From Saprospiraceae bacterium (GTDB lineage: Bacteria; Bacteroidota; Bacteroidia; Bacteroidales; JAIPBB01), in the NCBI GenBank assembly GCA_021739805.1, contig JAIPBB010000108.1:1-15149 (forward strand): a DNA stretch of 15,149 nucleotides, written 5' to 3'. The translations under genes and the position numbers were made by a program. Positions 6,446-12,795 of this stretch are shown here, piece after piece; within the stretch, counting starts at the first letter, position 1; each line of letters begins with the position of its first letter. The notes under the pieces were generated by a model. The model was not told where the DNA came from, did not search any database, and was given only the letters and a program-made list of their open reading frames with translations.

Positions 6446-7646
6446 ATCCCAGAAATGGTGACATTAATAAGTCAATATCTTTATGTGGGAGACGATAATA
6501 ATCGCTTATGTATTTATTTGTAAGGGTTCCATTGAACATATAAACTCCTTTTCGAACGCAAGGGTCGGCCTTTAACATTGCATTAATTCCACCTTCATCC
6601 CCGGTTTTCAGCATTATCGGACCGAAATAATTACTCAGTGCATAAGTTGCAGTATGCGGAACTCTTGAAGCAATATTTGGAACGCAATAATGAGTTACTC
6701 CAAATTTTTGAAAAACGGGATTTTTATGGTCAGTAACTTCAGATGTTTCGAAACAACCTCCCTGGTCAATGCTTAAATCAACAATAACAGAACCTTCTTT
6801 CATTCCTTTTACCATAGCTTCTGTAACAACTAAAGGACTGCTACCATTTAAAGCATGAATAGCACCAATAACAACATCAGCACTGTAAATTGCATAAGCA
6901 AGTTTGTCGGGTTGAATAGCACTGGTGTAAATTCTAGTATTAAGATTGTTCTGAATGCTTTTAAGTTTATAAATTGCATTGTCAAAAACCTTTACGGAAG
7001 CTCCTAATCCCAAAGCTGCACGGGTAGCAAATTCACCAACATTTCCTGCTCCAATAATAACAACTTCCGATGGGGCAATTCCTGAAAATCCACCAAGCAT
7101 TTTCCCTTTTCCATAAGTAGGATGGCTTAAATATTCGGCAGCGATAAGAACAGCTGTAGTCCCCGCAATTTCGCTTAACGACCGCATTATGGGATAGGAA
7201 TTGGTTTTATCTTTTATATGTTCGAAAGATATTGCTGTGATTTTTTTCTTACTAAGAGCTTTAAAGTAATCTATGTTTTGTGCAGTTAAATGCAATGCCG
7301 AAAAAATTGTTTGACGTGGTTTTGCCAGATTAATTTCATCAATTGAAGGTGGAGCAACTTTTAAAATTATATCGCATTTAAAAACTTCATCCACAGTATA
7401 AACTATTTGTGCTCCGGCTTCTGAGTATTCTTTATTATCAAAATGAGCAGCTTTTCCGGCATCGGACTCAATGAAAATTTCATGACCATTTTCAACTAAG
7501 AGTGCAACCATTTGGGGAGCAAGACCTACTCTGTGTTCCTGGTAAGATGTTTCTTTTGGAACCCCAATTGTTAAACTACTTTTCTTTTTAGTTACTTCAA
7601 GCATTTCTTCCTGAGGCAACAACTGTTCAGAGTTTGATAAGTCCAT
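6444..7646 (-). CDS. ald: Alanine dehydrogenase
   Basis: NAD-dependent interconversion of L-alanine with pyruvate and ammonia in the cytoplasm. The 400-residue protein has an extra N-terminal segment of about 25 residues before TIGVPKETSYQEHRVGL, where Arg39 should bind the substrate carboxylate. Further motifs: ILKVAPP (Lys96), ALHLTAQN (His119), the Rossmann motif IIGAGNVGEFA (from 197), DLSIDQGGCFETS (Asp291 and Asp294), and CVPNIASRVPHTATYALSN. The transhydrogenase alpha subunit shares this fold, but that subunit's membrane helices are absent and the length fits alanine dehydrogenase. The ATG (7644-7646) follows a repeat-rich leader that contains a TAnnTTTG box. It converges with the CAP gene and is separated from tsaE by 315 bases. 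Confidence 0.93.
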   Translation of the reverse strand: MDLSNSEQLLPQEEMLEVTKKKSSLTIGVPKETSYQEHRVGLAPQMVALLVENGHEIFIESDAGKAAHFDNKEYSEAGAQIVYTVDEVFKCDIILKVAPPSIDEINLAKPRQTIFSALHLTAQNIDYFKALSKKKITAISFEHIKDKTNSYPIMRSLSEIAGTTAVLIAAEYLSHPTYGKGKMLGGFSGIAPSEVVIIGAGNVGEFATRAALGLGASVKVFDNAIYKLKSIQNNLNTRIYTSAIQPDKLAYAIYSADVVIGAIHALNGSSPLVVTEAMVKGMKEGSVIVDLSIDQGGCFETSEVTDHKNPVFQKFGVTHYCVPNIASRVPHTATYALSNYFGPIMLKTGDEGGINAMLKADPCVRKGVYMFNGTLTNKYISDYYRLPHKDIDLLMSPFLG

Positions 7647-7696
7647 AATTTTGGTTTTTTCAGTTCCGTTTATTAATTACATTTGGTATTCAATAA

Positions 7697-7704
7697 CAAA
7701 TTTA
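7697..7704 (-). promoter_or_regulatory. Candidate -7 box for ald
   Basis: The minus strand reads TAAATTTG (TAnnTTTG), about 50 bases before the ald ATG. No TTG is found at the proper -33 distance. The mini-hairpin array begins about 20 bases upstream of it. Confidence 0.4.
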
Positions 7705-7725
7705 CTAATTATTGTCAAAAAGATT

Positions 7726-7873
7726 GTCATTTGCTTCGCGTCATTAACCCTTCGGGTGTCATTTGCCTTCGGCGTCATTTGTCCTTCGGACGTCATTTGC
7801 TTCGCATCATTAGTCCTTCGGACGTTATTTACTTCGTGTCATTAATAGTCATTTGCTTTGCGTCATTATTTGT
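7726..7873. repeat. Array of GTCATT units, each carrying a mini-hairpin
   Basis: This and the next array fill the gap between ald and tsaE. Units begin GTCATT (or ATCATT, GTTATT) and are 14-18 bases long. Starts are near 7726, 7740, 7758, 7774, 7792, 7806, 7824, 7838 (no hairpin), 7848 and 7862 (decayed). After GTCATT come complementary arms around TTC: GC/GC, ACCC/GGGT, GCC/GGC, GTCC/GGAC, TGC/GCA, GTCC/GGAC and AC/GT, then GC/GC around TTT. On the minus strand the loop is GAA closed by C-G. No start-stop frame here looks like a gene. Confidence 0.85.
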
Positions 7874-7885
7874 AATTTTAGCAAT

Positions 7886-7951
7886 TGAATGACTATTGAA
7901 TGACCACTGAATGACTATTGAATGACAACTTAATGACAACTTAATGACAAT
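7886..7951. repeat. Six-copy 11-base tandem repeat
   Basis: Six uninterrupted units: TGAATGACTAT, TGAATGACCAC, TGAATGACTAT, TGAATGACAAC, TTAATGACAAC, TTAATGACAAT. The common core AATGAC is the reverse complement of the GTCATT core in the adjacent array. It ends ten bases before the tsaE stop codon. Confidence 0.9.
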
Positions 7952-7961
7952 TTTCAATAAA

Positions 7962-8390
7962 TCAGAAACTTATAATTCTTTCAATCTTGTTTTCAGCTTC
8001 TTCAATGCAAACATATACGATGTTTTCGGGTAAAAGTTTTTCAATTTTTTCGGGCCATTCAAGAAAGCAATAATTACCGCTAAAAAAGTAATCTTCATAA
8101 CCAATATCATAAACTTCTTCAATGCTTTTTATTCTGTAAAAATCAAAATGATAAATTGATTCTTCGTCAACTGTTAGGTATTCATTAACAATTGAATAGC
8201 TAGGGCTTGTCATGTTTTCAATCACCCCGAGAAATTTGCAAATTGATTTAATAAAAGTAGTTTTACCAGCTCCAAGCTCTCCCTGAAATGCAAAGATTTT
8301 TTTGTCAGAAAAAGAATTTATAAGTTGCTCGGCTATTGCTTCCAATTCATTCTCGGATTTACAGATTATTTTATGTGTGAAATCGTGCAT
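7962..8390 (-). CDS. tsaE: tRNA threonylcarbamoyladenosine biosynthesis ATPase TsaE
   Basis: The ATPase partner of TsaB and TsaD in forming t6A37 on ANN-decoding tRNAs, in the cytoplasm. The 142-residue length is typical. The Walker A motif is GELGAGKTT (37-45), followed by the family motifs TSPSY (61-65), HFDFYR (81-86) and FLEWPEK (109-115). The gene sits 178 bases after porX on the same strand, and a four-copy heptamer array lies between them. No TAnnTTTG box is seen directly upstream, so it may depend on read-through from porX. Confidence 0.94.
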   Translation of the reverse strand: MHDFTHKIICKSENELEAIAEQLINSFSDKKIFAFQGELGAGKTTFIKSICKFLGVIENMTSPSYSIVNEYLTVDEESIYHFDFYRIKSIEEVYDIGYEDYFFSGNYCFLEWPEKIEKLLPENIVYVCIEEAENKIERIISF

Positions 8391-8473
8391 TTGATTTATT
8401 TCGGTTTGTATGTGCTTTAGTAATAAGTTTAAATTTAAATATTTATGATTTTATAAGAAATTGGGTTGTTCTT

Positions 8474-8501
8474 GAATTTCGAATTTCAAATTTCAAATTT
8501 C
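8474..8501. repeat. Four-copy heptamer array between porX and tsaE
   Basis: Units GAATTTC, GAATTTC, AAATTTC, AAATTTC. It resembles the heptamers of aroA in length and in its TTTC core. It lies in the 177-base spacer, which otherwise shows no recognisable element. Confidence 0.8.
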
Positions 8502-8567
8502 ATAATAATGCTTCATTGCGTTAAAATTTATTTAACATAGCTGTACTGTTTTTTGCAGATGATTTAT

Positions 8568-10121
8568 TTACTTCGCCTTCATATAAATGCATGGAATCAT
8601 AACTTCCTCCATTGAGATTCCACCATGCTGAAATGTGTTTTTATAAAAATTTGCATAGTAAGCATAATTATTCGGGTAAACGAAATAGTCATTCTCTTTG
8701 CAAAATATATAGGAAGTGCTTATATTGGTTTTCGGAAGAAAAATATCAGCCGGATTTCTTACTTCAAAAACTTCCTTTTGTTTGTATTGAAGGCTTCTGC
8801 CAAATTTATATCTAAGATTAGTGTTAGTGTTTTTGTCGCCTAAAACTTTCACAGCATTTGTAGTTCTAACCGAACCATGGTCTGTTGTTACGATAAGGTC
8901 GGCATTTTTTTCTGCAATATATTTTATTATTTCAAACAAAGGTGAATGATTAAACCATGAATTAGTTAAGGAGCGATATGCAGGTTCATCGTCAGCAAGT
9001 TCTCTTATGATTTCCATTTCTGTTCGGGCATGTGAAAGCATATCCACAAAATTGTAAACTATCACATTCAAGTCATTATCTAATAAGTTTGGCAATGAAT
9101 CAATCAGCTTTTTACCTGCACTTAAATTTAAGATTTTATGGTATGAGTGTTTAATATTTTTTCCATATCTTTTTAATAATTCTACTAAAAGCTCTTCTTC
9201 AAACTGATTTTTTGTTCCTTCTTCATCCTCATTGGTCCAATATTTTGGATATTTTCTTTCAATTTCAGATGGAAGCATACCTGAAAAGATTGCATTTCTT
9301 GAGTATTGTGTCGTTGATGGAAGAATACTGAAAAATATATCATCTTCTTCTATTCTAAAATAATTTTCAAAAACATTCTGAAGTGATTTCCATTGGTCGT
9401 ACCTGAAATTGTCGATGATTATAACAAATAGAGGTTTATTAGGATTAAGTTTTTGAAATATTTTTTCTTTAAATAATGTGTGTGAAAGTACAGGTTTATC
9501 GTTTGAATTTCCCTTTAGCCAGTCGATATAATTTCTTTCTACAAACTTCGAAAACAAATTATTTGCATCGCTTTTTTGCATTTTAAGAACTTCGATAATT
9601 CCTGAGTCATCTGACTTTTCAAGTTGCAACTCCCAGCGAATTAGTTTTTTGTAAATCTCTTTCCATTCATTATAGTCAAGATTATTATTAATCTCCATGC
9701 CAATCTGCCCAAAAACCTGCTGATATGAATGAGTCGTTTTTTCGCTTATAAGTTTTTTATTGTCAAGATTCTTCTTTATCGCAAGAAGTATCTGATTCGG
9801 ATTAACCGGTTTAATCAAGTAATCTGAAATATTTGAACCTATTGCTTCTTCCATAATGGATTCTTCTTCGCTTTTTGTAATCATTATTACAGGAAGATTT
9901 GGATGCAGAATTTTTATTTGTGAAAGAGTTTCAAGTCCTGATAAACCGGGCATATTTTCATCCAGAAATATTATATCAAAGAGTTCGCTTTTAATCAAAT
10001 CCAATGCTTCGTCACCGTTATTAGTAGTTACCACATGATAATCCTTTGCCTCGAGAAAAAGAATATGCGGTTTTAAAAGGTCAATTTCGTCATCAGCCCA
10101 TAATATTTTTATTTTGTCCAT
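8568..10121 (-). CDS. porX: PorX-type response regulator with PglZ phosphatase domain
   Basis: Residues 1-120 are a receiver domain: acidic pair Asp10-Asp11, phospho-acceptor Asp54 in FLDENMPG, Thr82 and Lys104 (YLIKPVNP). A helical linker (about 121-205) leads to a PglZ/alkaline-phosphatase-fold domain (about 206-517) with IIIDNFRYDQW (Asp237), PSTTQYSRNA (nucleophile region, Thr270/Thr271), VDMLSH (Asp360, His364), TTDHGS (Asp414, His415) and FQHGGIS (His499), all consistent with a metal-dependent active site. In Porphyromonas gingivalis and Flavobacterium, PorX acts with the kinase PorY in T9SS control; its PglZ domain has been reported to hydrolyse oligonucleotides. No porY-like kinase gene is in this window. 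It is divergent from the HD hydrolase gene across 91 bases and lies upstream of tsaE. Confidence 0.94.
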   Translation of the reverse strand: MDKIKILWADDEIDLLKPHILFLEAKDYHVVTTNNGDEALDLIKSELFDIIFLDENMPGLSGLETLSQIKILHPNLPVIMITKSEEESIMEEAIGSNISDYLIKPVNPNQILLAIKKNLDNKKLISEKTTHSYQQVFGQIGMEINNNLDYNEWKEIYKKLIRWELQLEKSDDSGIIEVLKMQKSDANNLFSKFVERNYIDWLKGNSNDKPVLSHTLFKEKIFQKLNPNKPLFVIIIDNFRYDQWKSLQNVFENYFRIEEDDIFFSILPSTTQYSRNAIFSGMLPSEIERKYPKYWTNEDEEGTKNQFEEELLVELLKRYGKNIKHSYHKILNLSAGKKLIDSLPNLLDNDLNVIVYNFVDMLSHARTEMEIIRELADDEPAYRSLTNSWFNHSPLFEIIKYIAEKNADLIVTTDHGSVRTTNAVKVLGDKNTNTNLRYKFGRSLQYKQKEVFEVRNPADIFLPKTNISTSYIFCKENDYFVYPNNYAYYANFYKNTFQHGGISMEEVMIPCIYMKAK

Positions 10122-10168
10122 AATCTGTTTTTAATTGACATTTAGTTTAAGAAATTGATTTAAATGAA

Positions 10169-10176
10169 TAATTTTG
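10169..10176 (+). promoter_or_regulatory. Candidate -7 box for the HD hydrolase gene
   Basis: TAATTTTG matches TAnnTTTG and lies 36 bases before the GTG start. A TTG at 10155-10157 is too close to be a normal -33 element. Confidence 0.4.
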
Positions 10177-10197
10177 TATGTGAATTTGATAATCTTA

Positions 10198-10205
10198 CAA
10201 AGTTA
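10198..10205 (-). promoter_or_regulatory. Candidate -7 box for porX
   Basis: The minus strand reads TAACTTTG (TAnnTTTG), about 77 bases before the porX ATG. It lies inside the leader of the divergent HD gene, so the two promoters would be staggered. No -33 TTG is evident. Confidence 0.35.
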
Positions 10206-10212
10206 GTAATAA

Positions 10213-11451
10213 GTGAAAACATCATCACCTTATATAAGAAAAATATTAAACGACCCCGTCTATGGTTTTATTTCGATTCCTGACGAATTACTTTTTAAAC
10301 TCATAGAACATCCATATTTTCAGCGTTTAAGAAGAATCAAACAATTAGGCTTAACTCATTTGGTTTATCCCGGAGCTTTGCATACCCGTTTTCATCATGC
10401 GATTGGGGCAATGTACCTAACAAATCAGGCAATTTTGGTTTTAAAATCAAAAGGACAAGAAATCACTGAAGAAGAATCTCAGGCAACCTTAGCTGCAATT
10501 TTACTTCACGATATTGGACACGGACCATTTTCGCATGCACTGGAATCTTCTCTTGTTTGCTGTATGCCGCATGAAAAACTTTCGGAATTATTTATGCGAA
10601 AACTAAATGAAGAGTTTAATGGAAAACTAAGTTTGGCAATAAAAATATTTCGAAATGAATATCCTAAGAAGTTTCTTCATCAATTGATTTCGAGCCAGCT
10701 TGATATGGACAGGCTTGATTTTCTTAAACGGGATTCATTCTTCACTGGTGTTTCGGAAGGGGTTATTGGCACAGAACGAATTATTCAAATGCTCAATGTG
10801 GTTGATGATGAAATTGTAGTCGAAGCAAAAGGAATTTATTCGATTGAGAAATTTATTGTTGCAAGAAGATTGATGTATTGGCAGGTTTATCTGCACAAAA
10901 CTGTTATTTCAGCCGAATATATGATGGTGAAAGTTTTACAACGGGCAAAGTGTTTGGTGGGAAATGGAAAAGAACTTTTTGCCACACCGGCACTGAAATT
11001 TTTCCTAAGTCATAATATTTCAAAAGACAACTTTGATAATGAAGTTTTAGACAAATTTGCCAAATTAGACGATTTTGATATTTTAACTTCGATTAAAGTT
11101 TGGTCAGATTCTGATGATAAAATTTTGTCGTTTTTATGCAAAAGTATCATTAACAGAAAGCTTTATAAAATCCAAATTCAAAATGCTCCTTTTGAAGAAG
11201 ACTATATTGCACAAATCAAAGTAAAAGCAAAGAAAATATATGAAGTTGACGAAGTAGATGTTGATTATTTTGTGATTTCATCCAACACACAAAATAATGC
11301 ATACAATTTGAAAAGTGATAAGATTAATATTTTATATAAAAATGGAGATATTATGGATATAGCAAATGCTTCCGACCAATTGAATTTAACTGCTCTTGCA
11401 ACAACTGTGTCAAAGTACTTTGTTTGTTATCCTGAAGATTGCAGGTTGTAA
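10213..11451 (+). CDS. HD-domain phosphohydrolase
   Basis: A 412-residue HD-superfamily protein of the dGTPase-like, SAMHD1-related type. It opens with ILNDPVYGFISIP, then has TRFHHAIGAMYL (metal ligand His61), LLHDIGHGPFSHALE (His99-Asp100, plus His103 and His108) and SQLDMDRLDFLKRD (Asp166), which together form the HD metal site. The C-terminal half has no recognised motif. The start is GTG: it is preceded in frame by TAG, TAA and TAA (10204-10212), and the next in-frame ATG is past residue 60, inside the conserved core. The substrate is unknown; nucleotide hydrolysis is inferred from the family. In Bacteroidota this gene is commonly found next to lpxD, as here, though an octamer array lies between them. 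Confidence 0.9.
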   Translation: MKTSSPYIRKILNDPVYGFISIPDELLFKLIEHPYFQRLRRIKQLGLTHLVYPGALHTRFHHAIGAMYLTNQAILVLKSKGQEITEEESQATLAAILLHDIGHGPFSHALESSLVCCMPHEKLSELFMRKLNEEFNGKLSLAIKIFRNEYPKKFLHQLISSQLDMDRLDFLKRDSFFTGVSEGVIGTERIIQMLNVVDDEIVVEAKGIYSIEKFIVARRLMYWQVYLHKTVISAEYMMVKVLQRAKCLVGNGKELFATPALKFFLSHNISKDNFDNEVLDKFAKLDDFDILTSIKVWSDSDDKILSFLCKSIINRKLYKIQIQNAPFEEDYIAQIKVKAKKIYEVDEVDVDYFVISSNTQNNAYNLKSDKINILYKNGDIMDIANASDQLNLTALATTVSKYFVCYPEDCRL

Positions 11452-11590
11452 ATGCTTAAATGATGTAATGATGTAATGATGTAATGATATAATGATGAAA
11501 TGCTGTAATGCGATAATGCGATAATGATTGAATGATGTAATGATGCAATGATGTAATGATATAATGTCAATAATCAATAATCAATAATAG
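11451..11590. repeat. Fourteen-copy octamer array between the HD hydrolase gene and lpxD
   Basis: Fourteen uninterrupted 8-base units run from 11451 to 11562. The consensus is AATGATGT, with variants AATGATAT, AATGATGA, AATGCTGT, AATGCGAT, AATGATTG and AATGATGC. They are followed by AATGTC and two heptamers AATAATC, then AATAATAG (to 11590). The first unit includes the last base of the HD gene's stop codon. The array fills almost the whole 144-base gap before the lpxD ATG. Confidence 0.92.
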
Positions 11591-11595
11591 AATAA

Positions 11596-12645
11596 ATGGA
11601 AATTTCAGTAAAACAAATTGCCGAAGTATTAAACGGAAAAGTTGTTGGAGACGAAAACATAATGATTAGCAAATTTGCTAAAATTGAAGAAGGTGAAGCT
11701 GGTGCAATTGCTTTTCTTTCAAACCCAAAATATAATAAGTTCATTTACGAGACAAAAGCATCAGCCGTGATTGTAAATGCTGACTTTGAGCCGGAAGCAA
11801 CTGTTCTAACAAGCATGATTAAAGTTGAAGATTCCTATGTTGCTTTTGCGAAATTGCTTGAATTTTATGAAAGTGTAAGATTCAATTATTCTGGAATTTC
11901 AGAGCAATCATTCATTTCAAAGGAGGCAAAGCTTGGCGATGATGTTTATGTTGGTGAGTTCACTTATATTGCCAAAAATGCTAAAATCGGCAAAAATGTA
12001 AAAATTCACCCACAGGTTTATATAGGCGAAAACGCCACGATTGGCGACAATTGTATTATTTATCCCGGAGTTAAAATCTATTTCGATTCAGTGATTGGTA
12101 AAAATTGCATTTTTCACTCTGGTGTTGTGATTGGAAGCGATGGTTTTGGATTTGCACCTGAAGGTAAAGAATATGTGAAGATTCCTCAAATAGGAAATGT
12201 AATTATTGAAGACAATGTTGAAATCGGCTCAAATTGTGCAATTGACAGGGCAACCATGGGTTCAACTATTATAAGAAAAGGAGTGAAACTTGATAATTTA
12301 ATTCAAATTGGACATAATGCTGAAATAGGCAAAAACACAGTTTTAGTATCTCAGTCAGGTATTTCCGGTTCAACAAAAATTGGTGAAAATTGTATGATTG
12401 GTGGTCAGGTTGGTGTTGCAGGACATTTAATTGTAGCGGATGGCGTTAAAATAGCTGCTCAATCAGGAATTGGCTCTCATGTTAAAAAAGAAGGTGTTAC
12501 AATTATGGGTTCTCCTGCTTTTGATATTGCAGAACACAAAAGGTCATTATTCCATTTTAAAAACTTTACTTATTATGTTGAGAAAATTAGAAATCTTGAA
12601 AATGAGTTGAAGGAGATTAAGGAGATGATTGGTAAAGATTGCTAA
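11596..12645 (+). CDS. lpxD: UDP-3-O-(3-hydroxyacyl)glucosamine N-acyltransferase
   Basis: Adds the second 3-hydroxyacyl chain, from acyl-ACP, to UDP-3-O-acylglucosamine in lipid A synthesis, at the cytoplasmic side. The 349-residue protein has the N-terminal uridine-binding domain (1 to about 100, with [10 protein letters not shown]), then a left-handed beta-helix of hexapeptide repeats (about 105-305), and a C-terminal helix pair (306-349). Visible motifs: [12 protein letters not shown] (177-188), [11 protein letters not shown] (214-224) and [10 protein letters not shown] with probable catalytic His240. The ATG follows the octamer array closely and no Shine-Dalgarno sequence is clear. In many Bacteroidota lpxC-fabZ and lpxA follow; here a hairpin and a convergent unrelated gene follow instead. 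Confidence 0.95.
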   Translation: MEISVKQIAEVLNGKVVGDENIMISKFAKIEEGEAGAIAFLSNPKYNKFIYETKASAVIVNADFEPEATVLTSMIKVEDSYVAFAKLLEFYESVRFNYSGISEQSFISKEAKLGDDVYVGEFTYIAKNAKIGKNVKIHPQVYIGENATIGDNCIIYPGVKIYFDSVIGKNCIFHSGVVIGSDGFGFAPEGKEYVKIPQIGNVIIEDNVEIGSNCAIDRATMGSTIIRKGVKLDNLIQIGHNAEIGKNTVLVSQSGISGSTKIGENCMIGGQVGVAGHLIVADGVKIAAQSGIGSHVKKEGVTIMGSPAFDIAEHKRSLFHFKNFTYYVEKIRNLENELKEIKEMIGKDC

Positions 12646-12663
12646 TCCCGATTACTATCGGGA
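12646..12663. terminator. Perfect hairpin directly after lpxD
   Basis: TCCCGAT (12646-12652), loop TACT, ATCGGGA (12657-12663): seven perfect pairs beginning at the first base after the lpxD stop. There is no T run on either strand, so it may be an RNA-stabilising hairpin or a weak terminator. The rest of the gap to 12795 is AT-rich with no clear element. Confidence 0.5.
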
Positions 12664-12795
12664 GTTAAATAGTTAATCCTAACTTCAAATCTTTTATAAA
12701 CTTATATGTCCTTTTATGCCTTTTATGGTTAATTTTTTTGAAGCGGATTCTCGCAGATTGTTTATGATTTAAATGTTTAAATGTTAATTACAATC

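Noticed and set aside
7651..7892. Two short open frames across the ald-tsaE gap
   Set aside because: They consist of translated tandem repeats, overlap each other in different frames and have no start context or domain. The DNA-level repeat explains them.
7726..7951. CRISPR array
   Set aside because: Units are 11-18 bases, contiguous and without unique spacers, and no cas gene is in the window.
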